From NCBI RefSeq assembly GCF_001757355.1, contig NZ_MINO01000028.1, positions 1-45,939 on the forward strand: 45,939 nucleotides of DNA, given 5' to 3'. The position numbers and the translations under genes were made by a program. Source of the stretch: Sphingobium phenoxybenzoativorans. Lineage in GTDB: Bacteria > Pseudomonadota > Alphaproteobacteria > Sphingomonadales > Sphingomonadaceae. How positions within the stretch are numbered: the first letter of the stretch is position 1; each line of letters opens with the position of its first letter. This document shows, piece after piece, positions 33,839-40,667 of this stretch. The notes beneath the pieces were generated by a model. It ran no database searches and had not been told where the DNA came from. It was given only the letters and a program-made list of their open reading frames with translations.

Positions 33839-34075
33839 TCAGAGTTCGACGCCGGCGGCGATCGCTTCCAGCTTGCGGATGCGCTCCTTGAGGTCGGCGA
33901 CCTCAATCCGGGCGGCCGCGGAAGGAGGAGAGGTGTCAGCGCCTTGCTGGCCGATCTCCGCCTTCTTCAGGTCAAGCCAGCCGGTCCAGCCCTTAAGGGC
34001 GATCAGGGCGACGGATATGGTGCCGGTAAGGCACGCCCCCGCCATGACGAGATAGAAAACCGGGTCCTGCATCAT
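33839..34075 (-). CDS. small membrane protein with C-terminal helix, last of the Psp locus
   Basis: 78 residues. One membrane helix (residues ~7-27, VFYLVMAGACLTGTISVALIAL), a short polar linker and a C-terminal helix ADLKERIRKLEAIAAGVEL. The arrangement, and the pattern (L/R)ERI..LE.IA, match PspB and the two preceding small proteins. AAGGGAA precedes its ATG; a second ATG follows directly. It is 31 nt after the 83-residue gene and co-directional, so I place it in the psp operon. Role inferred from context only. Confidence 0.75.
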   Translation of the reverse strand: MMQDPVFYLVMAGACLTGTISVALIALKGWTGWLDLKKAEIGQQGADTSPPSAAARIEVADLKERIRKLEAIAAGVEL

Positions 34076-34106
34076 GCTATTCCCTTTGTCCGTGGGACGC
34101 GCTCAC

Positions 34107-34358
34107 TCAGTCGCGGCCCTTGAGTTTCTCAAATTCGCGTTCCAGCGCCGTGGAACTGTCGGTCGCGAGCCGCTCCAGAACGGCGACCCGTTCCTTGAGC
34201 GCTTTCACCTCCTCGCGCAGCCGCTGCGCTTCTGGGTCGGGGAGGGCCGCGGCCTGGCTGCCGCTGCGATGATCATGCCGGTATTTCGCCTGCAGAACCT
34301 TCGCGATCATCACGATGCCGACAATGAAGACGACCATCGTGAAAGGATTGTTGATCAT
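34107..34358 (-). CDS. PspB-like small membrane/coiled-coil protein
   Basis: 83 residues: membrane helix (TMVVFIVGIVMIAKVLQAKY, ~7-25), a His/Ser-rich turn, then an amphipathic helix LREEVKALKERVAVLERLAT and the end TALEREFEKLKGRD. The heptad-like ERVxVLERxATD block is shared with the neighbouring 86-residue protein and PspB. AGGGAG precedes the ATG. Lies 40 nt after the 86-residue gene. Likely part of the same membrane-stress complex; this is inference. Confidence 0.78.
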   Translation of the reverse strand: MINNPFTMVVFIVGIVMIAKVLQAKYRHDHRSGSQAAALPDPEAQRLREEVKALKERVAVLERLATDSSTALEREFEKLKGRD

Positions 34359-34398
34359 CGTTCAAACTCCCTGTTTGCTCCCGCTGCCGTCACGCGCC

Positions 34399-34659
34399 TC
34401 AGTTGAGAGGGCGGTCGCGCAGGCTTTCGATTTCGTGGGCGAGATCGGCACCCCTGTCGGTTGCGATCCGTTCAAGCACCCTTACCCGCTCCTCCAGCCG
34501 TTCGGTATGAGCGGCATATTGCGCCGCCTTTTCCGCCGTCAGGCTGGTTTGAGCCTCAAGCTGGCGTTCCTTGAGAGAAAGCCATTTTTTCATCACGCCA
34601 GCGCCGATCGCGGCAAGGGGAATGACAACCCAGACGGTAGACCACAGCCAATATTCCAT
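34399..34659 (-). CDS. PspB-like small membrane/coiled-coil protein
   Basis: 86 residues: N-terminal membrane helix (YWLWSTVWVVIPLAAIGAGV, 3-22), a charged segment and a long helix with ERLEERVRVLERIATDRGAD and LAHEIESLRD. The ERLEERxxxxERI block also occurs in the pspB product, and the end LAHEIESLR is close to LANEIDNLR at the end of PspC. GGAGAAAGACG precedes the ATG. It follows pspC by 117 nt, enough for a separate promoter, but no clear one was found. Confidence 0.8.
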   Translation of the reverse strand: MEYWLWSTVWVVIPLAAIGAGVMKKWLSLKERQLEAQTSLTAEKAAQYAAHTERLEERVRVLERIATDRGADLAHEIESLRDRPLN

Positions 34660-34776
34660 CGTCTTTCTCCTCGCGATCTTCCCGCTTCCCGTATCTGCGG
34701 ATGGTCAGCAGGTTTTTTCGATCGGCGTCATTGGTCGTTCGACGAACGCCGTTCCATCCCATATTCAGGATGGGCC

Positions 34777-35157
34777 TTAGCGCAGATTGTCGATCTCATT
34801 GGCCAGGCGGGTATTGCGGCTGGTGTAATAGACCTCAATGTCGGCGAGCCGGCGGTCGATATCCCGGAACTTTGAGCGGACGTCGCGGGTGGAACGCGCC
34901 GGATTGCTGCGAACGCCCTGCCAGAATTTGGCGTCCTCCTTGTCGTGATACAGGCCATAGGGCTTGTTATCGGCCAGCCACGCGGCAAGGACATAGGCGA
35001 TCAGCGTCCAGGGGAATGCGCCCATGATCGTCACCAGCACGGCGGCGATCCGGACCCAGGTGGCGTCAATTCCGGTATATTCGGCGATGCCGGAGCATAC
35101 GCCCTTCCACTTGCCATTCTGGGGGTCGAGGTAGAATTTCGTGCGGCGCGGGGTCAT
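34777..35157 (-). CDS. pspC: PspC phage-shock membrane protein
   Basis: 126 residues from ATG at 35157; GGAGG seven bases upstream fixes it over longer in-frame starts. The PspC domain is at 5-70 (KFYLDPQNGKWKGVCSGIAEYTGIDATWVRIAAVL) with one or two membrane helices (38-62). The C-terminal part (~95-126) is a helix ending IDRRLADIEVYYTSRN and LANEIDNLR. In enteric bacteria PspC and PspB sense membrane stress and relieve the PspA block on PspF. It lies one base after the pspB stop. Confidence 0.93.
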   Translation of the reverse strand: MTPRRTKFYLDPQNGKWKGVCSGIAEYTGIDATWVRIAAVLVTIMGAFPWTLIAYVLAAWLADNKPYGLYHDKEDAKFWQGVRSNPARSTRDVRSKFRDIDRRLADIEVYYTSRNTRLANEIDNLR

Positions 35158-35158
35158 C

Positions 35159-35425
35159 TCAATTCCTCCGGTCAAAGTCATAGTCGTCGGACGGCGCGGG
35201 GCGCGCGGGCCGGAAATCGGGATTGTCGGCGGCGATGATGCGTTCGATCGTCGCGAGGCGCTCCTCAAGCCGGCGGGCGGTGTCGTGCATCTGGTCCAGC
35301 ATCGCCTCATCCTCATTGGTGAGCGTTGCCGCTGTCCGCCACTTGGTGACATAGTGGAAGATGATCCAGGGAAGCCCGATAAAGAGCATTCCCACGATCA
35401 CGATAGGCAGAAAGACATCCTCCAT
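35159..35425 (-). CDS. pspB: PspB phage-shock membrane protein
   Basis: 88 residues: membrane helix 5-25 (VFLPIVIVGMLFIGLPWIIFH), then charged helix with the PspB core LDQMHDTARRLEERLATIER and IIAADNPDFR. E. coli PspB has the same layout, with a leucine-zipper-like helix in the cytoplasm. It works with PspC as a stress sensor. Spacing to pspA is four nucleotides, so the genes are co-transcribed. The ~15-residue acidic tail after NPDFR is lineage-specific. Confidence 0.93.
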   Translation of the reverse strand: MEDVFLPIVIVGMLFIGLPWIIFHYVTKWRTAATLTNEDEAMLDQMHDTARRLEERLATIERIIAADNPDFRPARPAPSDDYDFDRRN

Positions 35426-35429
35426 AGCG

Positions 35430-36098
35430 TCAGGCTCCCTTGTTCTGGGCGGCCTTCATCGCCGCGAGTTCCGCCTCAACCTTGTCGTTCGACTTGAGTT
35501 CGGCAATTTCCTCCTCAAGCGTCTTGGGCGTTGCGCCCAGGTTCATCGCGTCGGCGCGGCCCTCGGCCATGTCCACGCGGCGCTCCAGCATGTCGAAGCG
35601 GGCGAAGGCGTCGTTGACCTTCTCACCGGCATAGGCTTCGCGCACCCGCAGGCGGTTCTGCGCGCTTTCCATGCGGGCGGCCAGCGCATTCTGACGGGCG
35701 CGGGCTTCGCGCAGCTTCGCCTGCAGCTTGCCGATATCTTCTTCCGAAGCGCGCAGGGCCTCATCCAGCGTCTCGATTTCATGGCCGAGTTGCTCGGCCA
35801 TATCGGTCGCCTTCTGCTTCTCGACGAGGGCCGCCTTGGCAAGATCCTCGCGGTCCTTGCTCAGCGCCAACTGCGCCTTTTCGGTCCAGCTTTCCTGCAG
35901 CGCTTCCAGCTTCATGATGTGCCGGCGCATTTCCTTCTGGTCGGCGATCGTGCGGGCGGCGGAGGCGCGCACCTCGACGAGGGTTTCCTCCATTTCGAGG
36001 ATGATCATGCGGATCATCTTTGCCGGGTCTTCCGCCTTGTCCAGCAAGTCGGTGACGTTGGCGGCGATGATGTCGCGGGTGCGGGAGAAAATACCCAT
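35430..36098 (-). CDS. pspA: PspA/IM30 membrane-stress effector
   Basis: 222 residues. N-terminal amphipathic helix MGIFSRTRDIIAANVTDLLD, the PspA consensus AEDPAKMIRMIILEMEETL, then long coiled coil to about residue 190, and a short helix at the end. It oligomerises on damaged inner membranes to hold them together and, when idle, inhibits PspF. AGGAG is 9 nt upstream of the ATG. The PspA-specific C-terminus is complete (usual length 220-230). It is the second ORF of the sigma-54-linked operon. Confidence 0.97.
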   Translation of the reverse strand: MGIFSRTRDIIAANVTDLLDKAEDPAKMIRMIILEMEETLVEVRASAARTIADQKEMRRHIMKLEALQESWTEKAQLALSKDREDLAKAALVEKQKATDMAEQLGHEIETLDEALRASEEDIGKLQAKLREARARQNALAARMESAQNRLRVREAYAGEKVNDAFARFDMLERRVDMAEGRADAMNLGATPKTLEEEIAELKSNDKVEAELAAMKAAQNKGA

Positions 36099-36130
36099 TT
36101 TGAAATCACTCCTGGTCTTTTTCGTTCGGG

Positions 36131-36169
36131 GCCGGGGCGGGCGGATTTGGGGGCAATGCCCGCCCCGGC
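36131..36169 (-). terminator. 12-bp hairpin between the psp leader ORF and pspA
   Basis: Perfect arms GCCGGGGCGGGC (36131-36142) and GCCCGCCCCGGC (36158-36169) around a 15-nt loop. It lies between two co-directional genes with no T-run, so it could set the ratio of the leader ORF to pspA, by partial stop or mRNA protection, and is not a simple operon end. Confidence 0.5.
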
Positions 36170-36182
36170 ATGGAGGAGCCGC

Positions 36183-36347
36183 TTACGCCAGATAGCGGGC
36201 GGCTCCGGGGGTCAGATGGTTGTCGGCCAGAATGGTCGCATCATTGGCCCTTGCGGGTCCGACGGCCGAGAGGATCAGGGTTGATCCGAACAGCACCGCC
36301 GCGATGGCGACCGAGAGGCTTCTGCCAATTTCCTTTGCTTCGCTCAT
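36183..36347 (-). CDS. 54-residue protein at the head of the psp operon
   Basis: MSEAKEIGRSLSVAIAAVLF, then GSTLILSAVGPARAND and a short tail ending in RYLA. Residues 9-30 are one hydrophobic stretch ending in Ala-rich PARAND, so it is either a Sec signal peptide or an N-terminal membrane helix. GGAG 9 nt upstream of the ATG supports translation. It is the first ORF after the sigma-54 promoter at 36413-36428, giving a leader of about 55 nt, and lies 84 nt before pspA. It is too short for most gene callers. Function unknown; a periplasmic or membrane stress sensor would suit its place. Confidence 0.65.
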   Translation of the reverse strand: MSEAKEIGRSLSVAIAAVLFGSTLILSAVGPARANDATILADNHLTPGAARYLA

Positions 36348-36412
36348 CTTTCGATACTCCCGTGGATTTGGCCTTCATGTCAGTTCCGCTTTGTGCGGAT
36401 TATCCTCATCAT

Positions 36413-36428
36413 TGCAGACCCCGTGCCA
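36413..36428 (-). promoter_or_regulatory. sigma-54 promoter of the psp operon
   Basis: On the minus strand TGGCAC-N5-CTGCA: the -24 GG and -12 GC are at the fixed spacing, with one mismatch in the TGGCAC-N5-TTGCA consensus. It lies 66 nt upstream of the leader ORF, divergent from pspF, exactly where PspF-dependent promoters sit in enteric psp loci. Confidence 0.8.
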
Positions 36429-36469
36429 GTTTTTTGAAATGGCGGTTTTCTGGGGTTTTTGGAGCTGGG

Positions 36470-36500
36470 TTGGCGCAAATCGCCATATAGCGCTTGCCAA
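36470..36500. promoter_or_regulatory. candidate PspF-binding site(s)
   Basis: Nested inverted repeats TGGCG-N5-CGCCA (36471-36485) and TTGGC...GCCAA (36470-36500), 42-72 nt upstream of the sigma-54 -24 element and just before the pspF ATG. Enhancer sites at this position would serve both activation of psp and autoregulation of pspF. Not comparable to a fixed consensus. Confidence 0.4.
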
Positions 36501-36530
36501 GAGTTGGGAATTTTCGCCATAGATTGGGGC

Positions 36531-37565
36531 ATGGAGAAAAATACGCAGTTCGTTGGACAATCAACAGCGTTTCTCGATGCGGTCGAGCAGGCTGGCCGGG
36601 CCGCCGAGCTGAACCGGCCGGTGCTGGTCATCGGCGAACGTGGAACCGGCAAGGAACTGATCGCCGAACGGTTGCACCATCTGTCGCCGCGCTGGGGCGA
36701 GCCGCTGATCACGATGAACTGCGCTGCGCTGCCCGAGACGCTGATCGAGGCGGAGCTTTTCGGGCATGAGGCGGGGGCCTTCACCGGCGCGACCCGCGCA
36801 CGGGCGGGGCGGTTCGAGGAAGCAGACGGCGGCACGCTGTTTCTTGACGAGCTGGGCACGCTGTCCATGGCGGCGCAGGAGCGGCTGTTGCGCGTGATAG
36901 AATATGGCGAGGTTTCCCGGATTGGCGCGTCGAGGCCGATCACTGTGGACGTCCGGATCGTCGCCGCGACCAACGAGAATCTGCCGCGGGCGGCAGAGGA
37001 AGGGCGTTTCCGGCCGGACTTGCTCGACCGGCTGTCCTTTGAGGTTATCACCCTTCCGCCGCTGCGGGCGCGGGAGGGCGATGTGGCGGTGCTGGTCGAT
37101 CATTTCGGGCGGCGCATGGCGTCCGAGATTGGCTGGACGCAATGGCCCGGCTTCGCCGCGGCGGCGATGGCGGAGCTGGAGGGATATCGCTGGCCCGGCA
37201 ATGTCCGGGAATTGCGCAATGTGGTTGAGCGGGCCGTCTATCGCTGGCTGGAGCCGGCGCGGGCGATCGACAGGATCGCTTTCGATCCCTTCGCATCGCC
37301 ATGGCAGCCCGGCGCTTCGATGCGGGCGGCTGCCGATCCGCCAGTGCCGGAGCAGGCGAGTGCGCAGTTTTCCGTACCCGCGCAGCCAATGGCCTTCGAT
37401 GATGTGACGGATTTGCGCGCCGCCGTTGATGCGCATGAAGTGGCCATCATCCGCAGCGCGTTGGAGCGGTATCGATTCAACCAGCGGGCGACGGCCAAGG
37501 CGCTGGGCCTGAGTTATGACCAGTTAAGGCATTGCCTGAAAAAACATGGACTGATGACGGCTTAA
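36531..37565 (+). CDS. pspF: PspF-type sigma-54 activator
   Basis: 344 residues from ATG at 36531. No receiver or sensory domain: the AAA+ domain begins near residue 8. Walker A is GERGTGKE (35-42), the sigma-54 loop GAFTGA is at 82-87, Walker B is TLFLDELG (~102-109) and sensor/arginine-finger motifs follow. A Fis-type helix-turn-helix ends the protein (RATAKALGLSYDQLRHCLKK). Such activators remodel RNA polymerase-sigma54 at the -24/-12 promoter, and PspA holds PspF off by direct contact. Divergent from the psp operon. Confidence 0.95.
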   Translation: MEKNTQFVGQSTAFLDAVEQAGRAAELNRPVLVIGERGTGKELIAERLHHLSPRWGEPLITMNCAALPETLIEAELFGHEAGAFTGATRARAGRFEEADGGTLFLDELGTLSMAAQERLLRVIEYGEVSRIGASRPITVDVRIVAATNENLPRAAEEGRFRPDLLDRLSFEVITLPPLRAREGDVAVLVDHFGRRMASEIGWTQWPGFAAAAMAELEGYRWPGNVRELRNVVERAVYRWLEPARAIDRIAFDPFASPWQPGASMRAAADPPVPEQASAQFSVPAQPMAFDDVTDLRAAVDAHEVAIIRSALERYRFNQRATAKALGLSYDQLRHCLKKHGLMTA

Positions 37566-37587
37566 GGTATCCAACTGTGCGTTAGAC

Positions 37588-37674
37588 CCCGTTCGCCCTG
37601 AGCCTGTCGAAGGGCTGTCCTTTTCTCGGCGTCGAAAAGAAGGACAAGGCTTCGACAAGCTCAGCCCGAACGGG
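37588..37674. repeat. 87-nt imperfect palindrome with GTTCG...GTCGAAG arms
   Basis: Left arm CCCGTTCGCCCTGAGCCTG begins at 37588, and the right arm (37639-37674) ends at GCCCGAACGGG. The arms match in about 30 of 36 positions, and the CC/GG changes in them are paired within each arm, so each can also fold alone. It follows pspF and precedes the convergent 3' end of the PuuD-like gene. Resembles dispersed CTTCGACAAGCTCAG-type repeats common in proteobacterial genomes. Confidence 0.8.
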
Positions 37675-37732
37675 AGTGAGATGTCACGCAAAGCGTTTTA
37701 AAATCCGCCATCAGCTAGTCTTTGGCGGAAGG

Positions 37733-38296
37733 TCAGCCGCCGTTGAAGTTGATCATGCAGTAAAGCATCGGGATCGACAGGATCGTATTGGTGCGGCTGA
37801 ACATCATGGCGGTGGTCGCCGCCTTCGCCTTCACCGCGTCCTCGGCCGGTACGATGCCAAGCGCCTTCTTCTGGTTCGGCCAGATCACGAACCAGACGTT
37901 AAACGCCATGATGAGCGCCAGCCACATGCCGATGCCGATCAGCAGAAAGCCCTGGGCGAGCGTCAGCGCTTCGACCAGATATTGCGCGCGCCACGCGATG
38001 ATGAGACCGGTCAGCACCGTCAGTGCCGCGCCCCAGCGGAAGAAGAAAAGGGCGGACGGCGCGATATGCTTGGATACGCCCGGCTTCAACTCCGCCGGAA
38101 TTTTCGGCATGGTCGGGATCTGGACGAAATTAAAATAATAGAGGAGGCCGATCCAGGTAATGCCGAAAAACAGGTGCAGCCAGCGCAGCACGCCCTGTTC
38201 CAGCGTCGTGTTCACAGGTACGGCGAAGATCACGAGCAGTGCCAGCACAAGGCCGGCCACCAGCACCAGATGCAGATTACCGAAAAACTTGACCAT
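37733..38296 (-). CDS. PuuD-like integral membrane protein
   Basis: 187 residues with about five membrane helices (for example LHLVLVAGLVLALLVIF at 8-24 and the WLHLFFGITWIGLLYYFNFV segment). It matches the membrane part of PuuD-type urate hydroxylases, including histidine and tryptophan residues in transmembrane positions, but the C-terminal cytochrome c domain of full PuuD is absent. Whether it oxidises urate is doubtful; it may be a heme-binding relative of unknown role. No purine-catabolism genes are adjacent. Confidence 0.7.
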   Translation of the reverse strand: MVKFFGNLHLVLVAGLVLALLVIFAVPVNTTLEQGVLRWLHLFFGITWIGLLYYFNFVQIPTMPKIPAELKPGVSKHIAPSALFFFRWGAALTVLTGLIIAWRAQYLVEALTLAQGFLLIGIGMWLALIMAFNVWFVIWPNQKKALGIVPAEDAVKAKAATTAMMFSRTNTILSIPMLYCMINFNGG

Positions 38297-38514
38297 GTTT
38301 TCTCCCCCAGATTTGGCGGGGCGAAGCGATGAACAGTCCCGCCTGAACGGGCAAGTTTATGACATAGTTTCGCTTGTGTCACACTGATAATTTCGTTCGC
38401 ACTTCATCGGATATTCCTGTTTCCTGCTGCGGTGCAGCACTGCTAGGGCGATTGAACCTTACCTGTGTCCGGCCGTTTCATCCGGACATATCCCACCTCG
38501 ACAGGAGCTTATTC

Positions 38515-39126
38515 ATGCCCTTTGTGCTGCCCGAACTTCCCTATGCCAAAGATGCCTTCGGCAAGATTTTGTCTCCTGAAACCTTCGATTATCATCATGG
38601 CAAGCATCATAACGCCTATGTCGTGAAGGCGAACGAACTGGTTGCCGCCGACCCGGCATTGCAGGGAAAATCGCTGGTCGAGCTGATCAAGTCGTCAAAG
38701 GGCGGCCTGTTTAATCAGGTCGGCCAAATCTGGAACCACAGCTTTTACTGGCTCGGCCTGTCTCCGGAAAAGCAGGAACCGACCGGCAAGCTGCTCGACC
38801 TGATCAATGAAGGCTTCGGTTCTGTCGATGGCCTGATCGACAAGCTGAAGGCCGAAGCCGTTGGCCATTTCGCGAGCGGCTGGGCTGCGCTCAACCTGAA
38901 GGACGGCAAGCTGGAAGTCACCTCCTATCATGACGCCGATACGCCGGTTGCGCATGATGCGACGCCGCTTTTCATCCTCGATGTGTGGGAGCATGCCTAT
39001 TATATCGACTATCGCAATGTGCGCCCTGATTATGCGGACACGATCCTTAAAAATGCCGTGAACTGGGAATTTGTTGCCCAGAATCTGGATGGAAAGGGCG
39101 TGAGCCGGGCTGATCAGCCCGGCTGA
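38515..39126 (+). CDS. sodB: iron superoxide dismutase
   Basis: 203 residues from ATG at 38515 with AGGAG seven bases upstream. Metal ligands are His27 (YHHGKHHNAYV), His75 (WNHSFYW), Asp156 and His160 (DVWEHAYYIDY). The gene lies alone between the PuuD-like gene (218 nt upstream, divergent) and a response regulator. It converts superoxide to peroxide and oxygen in the cytoplasm. Iron rather than manganese use is the usual assignment for this sequence type and is not provable here. A perfect terminator follows. Confidence 0.97.
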   Translation: MPFVLPELPYAKDAFGKILSPETFDYHHGKHHNAYVVKANELVAADPALQGKSLVELIKSSKGGLFNQVGQIWNHSFYWLGLSPEKQEPTGKLLDLINEGFGSVDGLIDKLKAEAVGHFASGWAALNLKDGKLEVTSYHDADTPVAHDATPLFILDVWEHAYYIDYRNVRPDYADTILKNAVNWEFVAQNLDGKGVSRADQPG

Positions 39127-39155
39127 TTCATCCCTTTAACATATTGAATTTGCTG

Positions 39156-39184
39156 AAAGCCGCCTCGATCTGGGGCGGCTTTTT
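39156..39184 (+). terminator. intrinsic terminator after sodB
   Basis: Stem AAAGCCGCC (39156-39164)/GGCGGCTTT (39174-39182), loop of 9 nt, then TT. About 30 nt after the sodB stop. Confidence 0.88.
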
Positions 39185-39279
39185 GCATCCATTTTGGTCA
39201 CGTTAGGGAAATAGACGGGAATTTGCGCGTTATTGCCGTCGCTCAAGGTCCATGAACGGTGTCTTGGAACAGGTGCTCT

Positions 39280-39681
39280 ATGAACCTTATAAAGGTTTTG
39301 GCTATCGATGACTCGTCGGTCAGCCGTCAGGTCATAGCACTTCTGCTCGCGAATGATCGCGATATTGACCTTGCTGCGTCGGCGTCGTCCGCGCAGGAGG
39401 CGTGGGAAGAGCTTCAAAACAACAATATCGACGTCATCACGCTCGATCTCGATCTGCCGGATGGCGACGGGCTGGAGATGCTGGAACTGCTGACGATCAA
39501 GGACACATGCGGCGTAGTCGTCGTGTCGGGCGATGACCGCCAGCATAAGCTTGCCATACAGCTTGGCGCGACTGCCTGTTTCGAAAAGCTTACGTTGATC
39601 AATGAGCAAACCCGCTTCCTGTCCGCCATCCGGGAGGCTGCGGGATTGGGCAAGGGGCCGCGGCGTCAGACCATGCATTGA
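39280..39681 (+). CDS. orphan single-domain response regulator
   Basis: 133 residues, one receiver and a short basic tail. Acid pocket VLAIDDSSVSRQV, phosphoacceptor Asp56 (LDLDLPDGDG), switch Ser in VVVVSGDD and the Lys in CFEKL are present. It looks like the receiver half of a CheB but has no methylesterase. There is no kinase beside it; the che operon ends 8.8 kb away. It may be a second CheY-like phosphate sink or a c-di-GMP/motor input; unknown. AGGTG four bases before the ATG. Confidence 0.85.
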   Translation: MNLIKVLAIDDSSVSRQVIALLLANDRDIDLAASASSAQEAWEELQNNNIDVITLDLDLPDGDGLEMLELLTIKDTCGVVVVSGDDRQHKLAIQLGATACFEKLTLINEQTRFLSAIREAAGLGKGPRRQTMH

Positions 39682-39785
39682 TTCCCCGCCGCGCGCTGAG
39701 CCGGGGGCAGGGCGCGCATATGGCATCATGAGTGATTGAAAAAGCCGGGCAGGGGCAATAGGCGTGCCCGCAAAGGAGACGCCAT

Positions 39786-39989
39786 ATGGACAAGAAGATC
39801 ACCCTGACCTTCACGGAAGACGAGGCGGAAATCCTCTGCGATGCGCTGGATACCGACCTGGAGGGATATGAGGATTCGGCGAAGGATGCGCGTGCGAACG
39901 GCAACCGCGCCGATGTGCAGACTTTCACCGAAGCGGCCGACCGGATCAAGGCCGTGCGCGACCGGGTGCGCAAGGCGATCGACAGTTGA
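39786..39989 (+). CDS. small acidic helical protein of unknown function
   Basis: 67 residues, MDKKITLTFTEDEAEILCDA and so on, strongly acidic and helical (LDTDLEGYEDSAKDARANGN), followed by AADRIKAVRDRVRKAID. AAAGGAG precedes the ATG. No membrane helix or known motif. Short 'EDEAEILCDALDTDLEGYEDS' proteins recur in sphingomonads. Lies between the orphan receiver and greB, whose 3' end faces it. Confidence 0.78.
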   Translation: MDKKITLTFTEDEAEILCDALDTDLEGYEDSAKDARANGNRADVQTFTEAADRIKAVRDRVRKAIDS

Positions 39990-40001
39990 GAATCGCGCCT
40001 G

Positions 40002-40484
40002 CTATTCCGGGTAGGTGATTTCGATCACCTCATATTCCTTTTCCCCGGCGGGAAGCATCACCCGCCGGAGATCCCCCACCGCAGCACCGCGCAGAGCCCG
40101 CGCGATGGGTGATCCCCAGCCGATCCGTCCTGCGCCGGCATCCGCTTCGTCATTGCCCATGATCGTCACGGTGCGGTGATTGTCATCCTCGTCGGCGATC
40201 GTGACGGTGGCGCCGAAATAGACCCGGCTCTTGTCCGGTTGCTGGCGCGGATCGACCACCTTGGCGTCCTTCATCTTCTTCGACAGGCGGCGGAGCTGGC
40301 CGTCAATCTCCCGCATGCGCTTGCGGCCATAGAGATAGTCGCCATTTTCCGAGCGGTCGCCATTGCCCGCCGCCCAGCTTACGACTTCGACAATGCGCGG
40401 GCGCTCCACGCCCAGAAGCTGATCATATTCGGCGCGCAGGGCCGCGAAGCCCGCAGGCGTGATATAGTTGGGCTGGGTCGTCAT
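40002..40484 (-). CDS. greB: GreA/GreB transcript-cleavage factor
   Basis: 160 residues. The N-terminal coiled coil has the acidic tip GDRSENGDYLYGRKRMRE (Asp43, Glu46), which reaches the RNA polymerase active site, and the C-terminal FKBP-like domain has GWGSPIARALRGAAVGD and the usual end EYEVIEITYPE. It rescues backtracked polymerase by transcript cleavage. More like GreB than GreA in the tip sequence, so I use greB. It lies 183 nt downstream of slt, with a palindrome between. Confidence 0.93.
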   Translation of the reverse strand: MTTQPNYITPAGFAALRAEYDQLLGVERPRIVEVVSWAAGNGDRSENGDYLYGRKRMREIDGQLRRLSKKMKDAKVVDPRQQPDKSRVYFGATVTIADEDDNHRTVTIMGNDEADAGAGRIGWGSPIARALRGAAVGDLRRVMLPAGEKEYEVIEITYPE

Positions 40485-40537
40485 GCGTGAGCATTAGAGC
40501 TTGTCGCGCCTGGGCGAAAGTGTGTGGGAGCGTAAGT

Positions 40538-40607
40538 GCGTACTCCTGCGAAAGCAGGAAACCAGTCTCGCCGTTTGAACTGGTCTCCTGCTTTCGCAGG
40601 AGCACGT
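40538..40607. repeat. 70-nt dispersed palindrome, copy 2 (29-12-29)
   Basis: Arms 40538-40566 and 40579-40607 match at 26 of 29 positions around a 12-nt loop CTCGCCGTTTGA. The arm core CTCCTGCGAAAGCAGGA differs from copy 1 by paired base changes that keep the stem. It lies between slt and greB on the minus strand, where it could reduce read-through. Confidence 0.85.
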
Positions 40608-40667
40608 TCTGCTTTCCGTTGATCAGGTTGTGCGTCTGAAGCAAGCGCCTGGCAAAATCCCGCCGGA

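Noticed and set aside
33839..37565. Psp locus as sign of a prophage
   Set aside because: Psp genes are host membrane-stress genes; no integrase, capsid, tail or lysis gene is seen anywhere in the window.
39103..39124. 22-nt perfect palindrome at the end of sodB as terminator
   Set aside because: It is coding up to the stop codon and has no T-run; a better terminator follows at 39156-39184.
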